Shown: positions 1 through 6,147, numbered from the stretch's first letter. The stretch: DNA of 6,627 nt from Bacteroidota bacterium (GCA_023430325.1 JAEZAU010000199.1:1-6627); one strand, 5' to 3'. The notes: a model not told the origin generated them from the letters alone. Translations and numbers: made by a program.

Positions 1-109
1 GTACAAGGCGGAGCGGGATTTCCATCGGGAAGTGATGCGGCGGTTCCGCGATCGCGATGAAGGTGAAAGGCCGCGTGATGGCCAGCGCCGCTCTCCACAA
101 GCACGCTGA
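1..109 (+). CDS. 3' end of an unidentified gene (partial, highly charged C-terminus)
   Basis: Reading from base 2, the only frame open beyond base 60 gives a 35-residue tail ending at a TGA at 107-109. It is dominated by Arg, Asp and Glu (for example FHREVMRRFRDRDEGERPRD) and has no hydrophobic stretch. A charged, probably disordered C-terminus is all that can be seen. Some periplasmic helical proteins of Bacteroidota end this way, but nothing here identifies a family. The start lies outside the window. The next plus-strand feature is copy 1 of the structured repeat, about 80 bases on. The next gene runs toward it on the minus strand, so the two are convergent. The coding call rests on frame openness and composition only. 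Confidence 0.45.
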   Translation, partial: YKAERDFHREVMRRFRDRDEGERPRDGQRRSPQAR

Positions 110-124
110 TCCTTACGAGTAACA

Positions 125-145
125 AAAAGGTCCGGTGATCACCGG
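125..145 (-). terminator. Possible Rho-independent terminator for the leftward transcript
   Basis: Positions 132-145 (CCGGTGATCACCGG) are a perfect 14-base palindrome that can fold as a CCGGT/ACCGG stem with a GATC loop. Read on the minus strand it is followed, after ACC, by five T (A run at 125-129 on the plus strand). That order fits a terminator for transcription coming leftward from the serine hydrolase gene. The stem is short and lies about 230 bases beyond the T9SS-tail stop codon, so this is tentative. Confidence 0.35.
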
Positions 146-190
146 TTCGGTAACTCTGTCCGATCGGAGGTAGGTGTAGCCGAGGAAGTT

Positions 191-322
191 GGGCGTGCCC
201 CCGCCGATCCGATCTCCGGGCGTTGCCCATAGCAGTTCTAGCGAAGGCGGGGTCAGGCTATCCGTTCCAAGTCCTTCTCCCTACGGTCGTGCGGGCTTTC
301 CACTTCTATCTTTCACGCGCTG
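191..322 (+). repeat. Structured dispersed repeat, copy 1
   Basis: This is one of three copies of the same element in the window. The outer arms GCGTG (193-197) and CACGC (314-318) can pair. A first hairpin is formed by CCCCGCC (199-205) and GGCGGGG (246-252), a perfect 7-bp stem around a 40-base loop. The conserved core is at 251-274 and is base-for-base identical to copy 2 over 24 bases. The second conserved block, 293-322, matches copy 2 at 29 of 30 positions. The large loop contains GGGCGTTGCCC (218-228), which resembles the start of the element (GGGCGTGCCC at 191-200). It lies between the stop of the charged-tail gene and the 3' end of the leftward T9SS-tail remnant. I see no plausible protein in it. 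Whether it acts as RNA or as DNA cannot be told from sequence alone. Confidence 0.8.
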
Positions 323-374
323 CGCATGGAAAAGAGATCCGCCACCTTCAAATGGATCCACGATATGCAAGTGA

Positions 375-557
375 TCATTCCTTCACCAGACGTGCGCCTT
401 GGATCCGATCATCGCCGTAGATCTGCAACTCATAGATGCCCGCAGCCAGGTCGCGTATGTCGAGTTGGGTGTGGTGAGTCTGCGATCCTCCATAGTTTTT
501 ATCGGCCAACTCCTGCATCGCCAAGCTCGGGAGAAATGATCCCATGGACCACATGGC
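375..557 (-). pseudogene. Out-of-frame T9SS C-terminal sorting-domain remnant downstream of the serine hydrolase
   Basis: In the +1 frame relative to the serine hydrolase, the minus strand stays open from just after a TGA at 558-560 to a TGA at 375-377. It encodes about 60 residues whose last 40 or so read like the end of a type A T9SS sorting domain: QELADKNYG, then LDIRDLAAGIYELQIY, then a terminal ARLVKE. In known members the pattern is a beta strand, D-L/I-x-x-L-x-x-G-x-Y, another strand and a basic tail. The first half of such a domain, with its usual P-N-P motif, is missing. The frame overlaps the hydrolase C-terminus at 499-557, so a one-base shift in that stretch would join them. It may be a frameshifted extension of the hydrolase or the end of a different gene joined by deletion. 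Confidence 0.6.
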
Positions 558-1602
558 TCAACCGGAAGGGATCCACACCACGCAGGTTCGCGAATAGGAT
601 CACCGTCAATTTTTTCTCCGGATATCTGGCAATGTTGGATACGTAACCCTGCCAGCCGCCGCTGTGCCCGATCAACGTATGGCCATTTTCGTTCAGGATG
701 TACCAACTCATGCCCCAAGGCTGATCGATACCATCCCGTGTGATAACCGGCGTCCACATTTTCGCGTAACTGTCCTTGCTCAGAAGACGTCCTTTATTGA
801 GCGCCGCTTCCCATTTCACCATGTCCAGCAAGCTCAAATACAGTGATCCGGCTGCGTCAAGGTTGTGCGATGGGGCAACCCATTCCTGGTTCTTCACTTC
901 GCCGTCCACCAGGCGATAACCTGCAGCACGGTTCGGCACGATATCACTTTCGCTGATGATGCGCGCCGTGGTCATTTGCAATGGATCAAAGATCCGCTCC
1001 TTGTAGAATTCCCAATAGGGCCTGCCGGTCACCTTTCCGATCAACATCCCTAGTATGCTGAATCCTGCATTGCTGTACTGCCATTGTTCCCCGGGCGCAA
1101 AAGCCAGGGACATTCTCTTAGACGCTTCAAAAAAATCCTGTTCAGTATGGTCGATCTGAAGATCAAGATCCTCCGCATGGTCCATCATTCCCGAAGTATG
1201 CTCGAGCAGGTGCCTGATCCTGATCCCCTCCCAAGCATCAGGAGCATCTGAGATGTAGTTCTTCAATGGTGCCTCCAGATCGATCTTGCCTTCTTCAGCC
1301 AGCATCAGTACGGCCATTACTGCGAACGCCTTTCCGATCGAACCCGATTGAAAGATGGTCTCGGGCGTCACCGGAACTTGATGCTCCACATTCGCTTGAC
1401 CGTAACATTTCACCAATACCGGATCCCCATCACGCACCACCGCGATCGCCAGCCCTGGGATCTGTTGATCGTCCATTTCCCGCTGAATGAAGCTGTCGAT
1501 CGCCAGAACAATCTCCTCCGGAATATCTCCTTTCACACGAAATTCCGGCTGCGCGAAAGATGTGACGGAGGCCAGAAGGAACAGGAGCGGAAAGAACTTC
1601 AT
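499..1602 (-). CDS. Secreted serine hydrolase, class C beta-lactamase / penicillin-binding-protein family
   Basis: This is a 367-residue protein counted from the ATG at 1602-1600. An in-frame GTG at 1614 would add four residues, but the ATG directly precedes a standard signal peptide (MKFFPLLFLLASVTSFAQ). The catalytic motifs are in order: S88-x-x-K91 within SGSIGK (nucleophile and general base), Y176-S-N178, and H313-S-G315 in place of the K-T-G triad, as is common in this family. The LLEHTSG segment (residues 132-138) is also typical. Members are D-aminopeptidases, esterases or PBP-like peptidases; the substrate here cannot be told. It probably acts in the periplasm or outside the cell. No Shine-Dalgarno site is visible, which is usual for Bacteroidota. 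The last residues, from about 350, may be altered: a T9SS-like tail continues in another frame just downstream. Confidence 0.9.
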   Translation of the reverse strand: MKFFPLLFLLASVTSFAQPEFRVKGDIPEEIVLAIDSFIQREMDDQQIPGLAIAVVRDGDPVLVKCYGQANVEHQVPVTPETIFQSGSIGKAFAVMAVLMLAEEGKIDLEAPLKNYISDAPDAWEGIRIRHLLEHTSGMMDHAEDLDLQIDHTEQDFFEASKRMSLAFAPGEQWQYSNAGFSILGMLIGKVTGRPYWEFYKERIFDPLQMTTARIISESDIVPNRAAGYRLVDGEVKNQEWVAPSHNLDAAGSLYLSLLDMVKWEAALNKGRLLSKDSYAKMWTPVITRDGIDQPWGMSWYILNENGHTLIGHSGGWQGYVSNIARYPEKKLTVILFANLRGVDPFRLSHVVHGIISPELGDAGVGR

Positions 1603-1624
1603 CTGCGCGAACACTAGAGTGATG

Positions 1625-1657
1625 CTAACATATACCGATCGTGGTGGCCCGCAGCAA
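1625..1657 (-). promoter_or_regulatory. Candidate Bacteroidota-type promoter of the serine hydrolase gene
   Basis: On the minus strand, TTG (1657-1655) is followed after 22 bases by TATGTTAG (1632-1625). The latter matches the TAnnTTTG -7 consensus of Bacteroidota at all but one fixed position. The spacing is within the range described for this phylum (TTG, 17-23 bases, TAnnTTTG). It would give a leader of roughly 15-20 bases before the ATG at 1602. This is a short degenerate motif, so confidence is low. Confidence 0.35.
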
Positions 1658-1748
1658 TGTGGTAATGGAGAATGTCACCTATGTCACGCCAGCGCCTTCG
1701 GAAAGATCCACGGCGGTGCGTGTCAACGAAAATGATCTTGACCACTGA

Positions 1749-2642
1749 TCACATATTCGATCGCCCCAGCCAGATCTTTTTTCCCGGCATATCGATCACC
1801 ACGCGCCCGAATTTCTCCAGCAGGTTGTTCCCGCAAAAACCAACGGCATCGGGCCTGGCGAAATAACCGGTGGCCGGTTGCACGATCAGGTAGGACTTTT
1901 TCAATTCGATCGGTCCAAGGCGAACATCATCCATCAGTTATACCGGCATCTCGATCGCACCACCGATCCCCGTGGCAGAAAAATGCGTCACGGGTTTCAG
2001 CTGCGGGTGCTTCGCCAGAATTTCCTGCATGAAGCGATCGGTCACGTTCAGGTACACATCCGGCGACTCGAAAATGCTCGATCCGGTATCGAAACGCATC
2101 AACATATCAACACCACCGATCGTGATCGACGTGCGCGGTATGCCATTGTCCATTTCCAGTGGCAGCGCGTGCGCGAGCGTATCGATCATCGACGCCGCGA
2201 AAGTGATCGTGCTGTCCACGAAATCGATCGAGACCACGAGCTCCTTCATCACATCCATGCCGAGGATGCCGTGCAGCCGGTGGCCGGGCGGCGCCAGCAT
2301 GCCGCTCATGTCGTACTTGGTGAAATGGATGTCGGGCACCTCCATGCCACCCACAAAAACGGATCGCGCATGCACATTGGGCACCACGATCTTGCCGGCC
2401 ATGCCTTCCACGGTATCCACGCGCAACTCGGGTAGCTCCAGCCGATCGGCAACCGCCCGGTCGATCGCGGAAACATTGGCGCCGGTATCCAGCAGGAACA
2501 GCAGGCTGTCCTCGCCGTTCACGCTAACGGGCAGGTAGATCAATCGATCTTGGTAGGCGATCGGAAGTGACGGCGGTTGCGATCGTGCAGCGCATACCAA
2601 TGCAAGCAGGCACAGGATCGATAACACGCCACGGTGGATCAT
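1749..2642 (-). pseudogene. Aspartyl-protease (retropepsin-like) family gene interrupted by an in-frame stop
   Basis: One reading frame of 298 codons runs from ATG at 2642 to TGA at 1749-1751, broken by a single TAA at 1938-1940 (codon 235). The first part has a signal peptide (MIHRGVLSILCLLALVCAARSQ) and two Asp-Thr-Gly motifs: D52 in LLDTGANVSAID and D185 in RFDTGSSIFES. This is a two-lobed, secreted aspartyl protease layout. After the TAA the same frame continues with DDVRLGPIELKKSYLIVQ, then VGFCGNNLLEKFG and VVIDMPGKKIWL, which is the usual C-terminal part of the family. The stop reads V-TAA-L-M-D-D, and a single C-to-T change from CAA (Gln) would produce it. The product without the tail would keep both Asp residues but lose the last strands of lobe two, so I call it a probable recent nonsense pseudogene. 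Readthrough or sequence error remain possible. Confidence 0.85.
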
Positions 2643-2685
2643 GTTCTTGGCACAAAGATCCGGTGTGTGGAGGATGGAATGGTGA

Positions 2686-3291
2686 ACGATCGGTCAGTTG
2701 TTGGGCTGTTGGCAACCACTGCAAGGCGACCGACTCTCGATCGCGGGCGCGGACAGTGTTACCGTAACCTATCACGACGGCGGCAACTCCGGCTTCACCA
2801 CGGTGATGTACAGGTTTTTGGAGAACGATCGCTGCCTGATCGTGCTGGCCGACCTGGGCGCGCTGGACATCTATGGCATCGCCGGGCGCTTGGGACGCAT
2901 GCTGCATGGCCGGCCGACCCCACCTTTGCGCCGATCGCTGGTCGCGCATTTCGCGCGGGAACTCGGCAGCAACGGGATGGAAGCCGCAGTGCAGGCTTTC
3001 CGCGAGAAACGCGAAGATCCCGATTATCAACTGGATGGCGAGGCCTTCAACTTCCTCGGCTACACCTACCTGCGGGCGGGGCGCGTGGCCGAAGCGGTGG
3101 AAGTGTTCAAGCTGAACGTGGAGGCCCATCCCGAAGTGGCCAACGCGTACGACAGTCTTGGCGAAGGCTACATGAAGCAGGGCAACAACGCGCTCGCGCT
3201 GGAGAATTACCGCCGATCGCTGGAGCTCGATCCAGGCAACTCCAACGCCAAAGTGATGATCGAAAAGCTCCTGGCGGCCGATCGGAAGTAG
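2686..3291 (+). pseudogene. 5'-truncated serine hydrolase with C-terminal TPR repeats
   Basis: The frame opens after a TGA at 2683-2685 and ends at TAG 3289-3291. No ATG precedes the conserved part; the earliest alternative start is TTG at 2698, numbered as residue 1 here. Residues 24-51 (TYHDGGNSGF, then CLIVLAD) match the C-terminal H-x-G region of class C beta-lactamase-type hydrolases. The S-x-x-K and Y-x-N motifs that should lie about 200 residues earlier are absent, both in this frame and in the adjacent plus-strand DNA. Two TPR units follow: about residues 115-147 (AFNFLGYTYLRAGRVAEAVE) and 149-182 (NAYDSLGEGYMKQGNNALAL, then LDPG). Hydrolase-TPR fusions with NxYDSLGE are known in Bacteroidota. 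The fragment begins only about 45 bases from the divergent aspartyl-protease start, which leaves little room for its own promoter. A working TPR-only protein is less likely but not excluded. Confidence 0.8.
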
Positions 3292-3320
3292 GTAAGAAAT
3301 CCTGAGCGGTGTCGAAGGGT

Positions 3321-3424
3321 GGGCGTGCCCCTTCGCAAAGCCTTCGGGTCAGGCTATCCGTTCCAAGTCCGCGGCCGTTAAATGCACGGCCTGTGGGCTT
3401 TCCACTTCTATCCTTCACGCGCTG
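3321..3424 (+). repeat. Structured dispersed repeat, copy 2
   Basis: This copy starts 29 bases after the TAG of the hydrolase-TPR fragment. The outer arms are GCGTG (3323-3327) and CACGC (3416-3420). The first internal hairpin is weak here: only CCC/GGG can pair in the standard position, while CCCTTCG (3329-3335) pairs perfectly with CGAAGGG just upstream (3313-3319). The conserved core is at 3347-3370. A second hairpin has a 6-bp stem, GGCCGT (3373-3378) and ACGGCC (3386-3391), with a 7-base loop. The conserved 3' block is 3395-3424. At 104 bases it is the most compact copy and the best guide to the minimal element. Confidence 0.85.
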
Positions 3425-3617
3425 TCGCATGGCCAAGTGATCTTGCCCGCAGCCGATGTTTTTGTGTTGGAACGATTGCCCGCCAACCTTTCGCGCAAAG
3501 CGACCGTCTCAAGATAGCTAATGCGGTCCGATCGGTGTTTGGATGGAAGACCAGATGTACACTGCCGACTCTGAGCCTACAGTAGAGCCTTATGAGATAA
3601 ACTTTCTTACATTGCAG
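3425..3617 (+). other. Intergenic leader between repeat copy 2 and the T9SS protein gene
   Basis: These 193 bases hold no gene I can support. The frame of the following gene is already open from an ATG at 3543, but the residues encoded before 3618 (from EDQMYTADSE on) are polar and do not look like a signal peptide or a known domain. A promoter must lie here or in the repeat, but I find no good match to TAnnTTTG. Base composition changes from GC-rich to AT-rich around 3570-3600. Confidence 0.5.
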
Positions 3618-4598
3618 ATGTCAAAATCCACAATGCTAATGAGGAATATTTTGCTGATCATATGTATCCTCATTTACGGCTCGATTTTCGCTCAGAATTT
3701 AGCGCCAAATCCAAGTTTCGAGGATACTCTGGAATGCACTTTTGGTTTAAATAATCTGTCGGCCCTGCAATCTTGGAGTAGTTTTGGAAATAGCGTAGAT
3801 TACTATCACTCTTGTGATGAAAGTGTTGTAATACCCAACTGTCCATTTGGGTTTCAGTATGCTCACACGGGGGAGGCGATGATTGGTCTGGTAACGTATG
3901 TATGGCAACATGCTCCTGGTTGGCCGTACTATCGGGAGTTTGCTGGAGCGATGTTGTTGGATACGCTTGTAGTAGGTCAAGAGTATTACGCGCATTTCTA
4001 CATGAATCATACGGGCTATATTCCTGGTTGGCAGAAGATAGGGGCAAATAAACTTGGCATTCGATTCTCGACCGTGCCGTATTCATCTACAGCTCCACCA
4101 GAGGTTGATAATTTCGCTCACATTTATACGGATTCTATATATGTTGATTCTGTTCAATGGTATAAAGTGTCGGGTACTTTTGTTGCAGACTCGGCTTATA
4201 CATATATAATCATTGGAAACTTCTTCGATCACATTCAAACGGATACGATCATTTACGATGGCCCTCCTTTTGGTGGTTCGTGCGCGTATTACTATGTTGA
4301 TGATGTTTGTGTTTCGATCTATCCGGAGTGTGTCGATCATACGTCAGTAAATCATGATCGGGAGCATATTGTGCTGACTATTCAACCTAACCCATTCCAA
4401 TCATCGTTGACCATTGCGATAGATAATTTTCGGCCATATAGATTGATGATCTTCGATGGTTCTGCGCGTCTAGTAATGGTCCATGAAGGAATTGGTAATG
4501 GTTCTGTGGATACATCGTCACTTGGCCAGGGAATGTATTTCTGGAAATTCGATCAAGACGGAGAGTCTTCTAGAACGGGCAAGATCATTCCGAACTAG
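3618..4598 (+). CDS. Secreted protein with T9SS type A C-terminal sorting domain, function unknown
   Basis: From ATG 3618 the protein has 326 residues. ATG at 3633, 3639 and 3543 are alternative starts. I prefer 3618-3639 because a signal peptide begins there (MLMRNILLIICILIYGSIFAQ). The mature protein opens with NLAPNPSFEDT, a common start of T9SS-exported Bacteroidota surface proteins with jelly-roll or carbohydrate-binding-like modules. The middle is rich in Tyr, Asp and aromatic residues with a few Cys and no catalytic motif I recognise. The last 74 residues form a sorting domain: IQPNPFQSSLTI, then SLGQGMYFWKF, then TGKIIPN. It is expected to be exported through the outer membrane and attached or released. 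It is clearly AT-richer than its neighbours (20 and 25 G+C in two 60-base blocks, against 37-39 for neighbouring genes) and lies between oppositely oriented repeat copies, which suggests acquisition by transfer. Confidence 0.85.
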   Translation: MSKSTMLMRNILLIICILIYGSIFAQNLAPNPSFEDTLECTFGLNNLSALQSWSSFGNSVDYYHSCDESVVIPNCPFGFQYAHTGEAMIGLVTYVWQHAPGWPYYREFAGAMLLDTLVVGQEYYAHFYMNHTGYIPGWQKIGANKLGIRFSTVPYSSTAPPEVDNFAHIYTDSIYVDSVQWYKVSGTFVADSAYTYIIIGNFFDHIQTDTIIYDGPPFGGSCAYYYVDDVCVSIYPECVDHTSVNHDREHIVLTIQPNPFQSSLTIAIDNFRPYRLMIFDGSARLVMVHEGIGNGSVDTSSLGQGMYFWKFDQDGESSRTGKIIPN

Positions 4599-4606
4599 CC
4601 GCCCTT

Positions 4607-4806
4607 CTGCGCAAGGGATAGAAGCGACAGCCTGCCGCAGGCGAAGCGGCCTCACCCCCTTTCCCCCTCTCCGGAAAAGAGGGGAGAGCTTGGTGTGCCA
4701 GCGAGGAGGCGACCAGAGGAAGCCACCGCAGCGGCTACACCATCCGCTGAGACAAGGTAGCTATAGCGGATAGCCCGGTGCCGCTGGCGCTATGGCCCAA
4801 GCCAAA
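4607..4806 (-). repeat. Structured dispersed repeat, copy 3 (reverse orientation), main part; split by the IS element
   Basis: Read on the minus strand, this contains the conserved blocks of copies 1 and 2: G-G-C-T-A-T-C-C-G at 4766-4774 and G-C-T-T-C-T-A-T-C-C-C around 4616-4626. The outer arm is GCGCA at 4609-4613; its partner TGCGC lies beyond the insertion sequence at 6211-6215. The first internal stem is CCGCTGG (4781-4787) with CCAGCGG (6202-6208), also across the insertion. The second variable region is much longer than in copies 1 and 2. It carries its own small hairpins: GCCTG/CAGGC (4630-4642) and CCCCTCT/AGAGGGG (4664-4684). The copy starts 9 bases after the T9SS gene's TAG; CCCTT (4602-4606) and AAGGG (4613-4617) could also form a short hairpin that ends transcription. 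Confidence 0.75.
4799..4806. repeat. Target-site duplication, left copy (AAGCCAAA)
   Basis: The 8 bases AAGCCAAA directly precede the left inverted repeat of the insertion sequence and recur directly after its right end at 6191-6198. The identity extends to 12 bases (CCCAAGCCAAAG) because flanking bases happen to match the element's ends. Eight to nine bases is the normal duplication length for the IS256 family. Confidence 0.85.
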
Positions 4807-4831
4807 GAGACTGTTCAATAAACTGTGTCAG
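4807..4831 (+). repeat. Left terminal inverted repeat of the IS256-family element
   Basis: It begins GAGACTGTT and ends ATAAACTGTGTCAG. It matches the reverse complement of the right end with four mismatches, at positions 2, 4, 10 and 11. This is the transposase binding and cleavage end. Confidence 0.88.
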
Positions 4832-4872
4832 GGTTGAAAAGCACCGAACTTTATCAACACCGAAACACAGCC

Positions 4873-6147
4873 ATGGAAGAGAAGGACCAATTCGACTATG
4901 CGGCTTTCGAGAAGGAGGCGATCCGTTCGCTGATGCAGGGCAAGCCTTTGTCAGGAGCCGATGGTGTACTTACTCCATTGATCAAGCGGATCATGGAGGC
5001 CAGCTTGCAGGGTGAGATGAACGCTCACTTACAAAGCGATGCCCGGAAGGACAACCGCCGCAATGGTTACGGGCGCAAACGAGTGAAGACCGCCCAGGGA
5101 GAAGTGCAGATCAGCACTCCCCGTGATCGAGCGGGCACCTTTGAACCGATGCTGATCGAGAAGCGGCAGCGGGTTCTGAACGAGGAGCTCGACCTGAAGA
5201 TCCTGCGCCTCTATGGCAGCGGGATGAGCAACAGGGATATCAGCGAGAACGTACGCGAGCTCTACGGTATCGAAGTAAGCGAAGCCACCATCAGCGCAGT
5301 GACCGACCAGGTGAAGTCGGCCGTACGTGCCTGGCAATGCCGGCCGCTGGAGGCGGTGTATCCGATCGTATGGATGGATGCCATCCACTTCAAAGTGAAG
5401 GAAGATGGAAGGGTGGTGAGCAAGGCGGTGTATACCCTTCTTGCCCAGACCCGCGATGGATATAAGGAACTACTAGGCCTTTACATAGAGCGCACTGAAG
5501 GAGCCAAGTTCTGGATGACCGTGCTCGATGATCTGAAGCAACGTGGGGTACAGGATATCCTGATCGCGTGCATCGATAACCTCAAAGGCTTCGTGGAGGC
5601 CATTGAGGTGGTCTTCCCTCAGAGCGATATCCAGCTCTGCATCGTGCACCAGATCCGCAATACGCTGAAGTATGTGAACTGGAAGGACTACAAGGAAGTT
5701 GTGAGCGATATGCGCAAGATCTACCGGGCATCCAACGAGGAACAGGCGCTGGCCGCCTTGGAGGTCTTTGCTGAGAAATGGCGAAGGAAGTATCCCCAGG
5801 CCGTTCGCAGTTGGGAGAACAACTGGAGAAGGCTCTCAAGCCAGTTCCACTACACGGAGAACATTCGCAAGCTGATATACACGACCAATCCTATCGAAGG
5901 CTTCCATGCGCAGTTGCGCAAGTACACCAAGACCAAGCGCGTCTTTGATGGTGACTGGGCGCTCTTGAAGTTGCTTTACCTGGTGCAGCTCAGGATCATG
6001 GAGAAGCTCTCTGAGAAACAACGCCTGAACTGGAAGGCCATAGCTGCAGAACTACGCATAACCTTTGGTCAACGCTTCGATCCCACATGGATCGACATGG
6101 ATCAACAACTTATGAGCCTCCCCCAAACCCCCGCGTTGAAAAACTAA
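4873..6147 (+). CDS. IS256-family transposase
   Basis: A 424-residue DDE transposase of the mutator-like group that cuts and joins the element's ends. The presumed catalytic triad is D169 (VWMDAIHFK), D235 (CIDNLKGF) and E342 (NPIEGFHAQLRK). The spacings of 66 and 107 residues fit the family, as does the C256-x-x-H259 motif (LCIVHQIRNT) between the second Asp and the Glu. The N-terminal half carries the usual NRRNGYGRKRVKT segment followed by FEPMLIEKRQR. The second motif reads D-N-L-K-G where many members have D-G-L-K-G; the Asp is kept. I chose ATG 4873 because the longer alternative, GTG 4825, starts inside the left inverted repeat. Length and motifs suggest a complete, probably functional enzyme. 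Confidence 0.95.
   Translation: MEEKDQFDYAAFEKEAIRSLMQGKPLSGADGVLTPLIKRIMEASLQGEMNAHLQSDARKDNRRNGYGRKRVKTAQGEVQISTPRDRAGTFEPMLIEKRQRVLNEELDLKILRLYGSGMSNRDISENVRELYGIEVSEATISAVTDQVKSAVRAWQCRPLEAVYPIVWMDAIHFKVKEDGRVVSKAVYTLLAQTRDGYKELLGLYIERTEGAKFWMTVLDDLKQRGVQDILIACIDNLKGFVEAIEVVFPQSDIQLCIVHQIRNTLKYVNWKDYKEVVSDMRKIYRASNEEQALAALEVFAEKWRRKYPQAVRSWENNWRRLSSQFHYTENIRKLIYTTNPIEGFHAQLRKYTKTKRVFDGDWALLKLLYLVQLRIMEKLSEKQRLNWKAIAAELRITFGQRFDPTWIDMDQQLMSLPQTPALKN

Noticed and set aside
499..510. Programmed frameshifting at the hydrolase stop (GAT AAA AAC) to join the T9SS tail
   Set aside because: The run has only five A, so it is not the classical A-AAA-AAC slip site, and the needed shift is +1. Mutation or fusion is the simpler reading.
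189..646. Plus-strand open frames across repeat copy 1 and the T9SS-tail remnant
   Set aside because: They span a structured repeat and run antisense to the hydrolase end; no domain, signal peptide or start context supports them.
1661..1690. Short direct repeat GTCAC-CTAT-GTCAC between the protease and hydrolase genes, considered as an operator or CRISPR-like unit
   Set aside because: There are only two 5-base units with no further copies; it is too short to support a call.
1878..2538. Two long plus-strand open frames (about 185 and 188 residues) opposite the aspartyl protease gene
   Set aside because: They are antisense to a frame with a signal peptide and two Asp-Thr-Gly motifs; their own products are low-complexity His/Arg- or Ser-rich sequences with no domain.
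2524..3305. A minus-strand frame (2524-3129) and a plus-strand frame (2634-3305) over the hydrolase-TPR fragment
   Set aside because: The TPR and hydrolase motifs are in a different frame; these are composition-driven shadows in GC-rich DNA.
3543..3617. ATG 3543 as the start of the T9SS protein
   Set aside because: It would place about 30 polar residues before the signal peptide, which is unusual for an exported protein.
3670..4340. Minus-strand open frames opposite the T9SS protein gene
   Set aside because: The plus strand has a signal peptide and a complete sorting domain; the opposite frames show no recognisable features.
4825..4872. GTG at 4825 as the transposase start
   Set aside because: It lies inside the left inverted repeat and adds residues not typical of the family; ATG 4873 is a better start.
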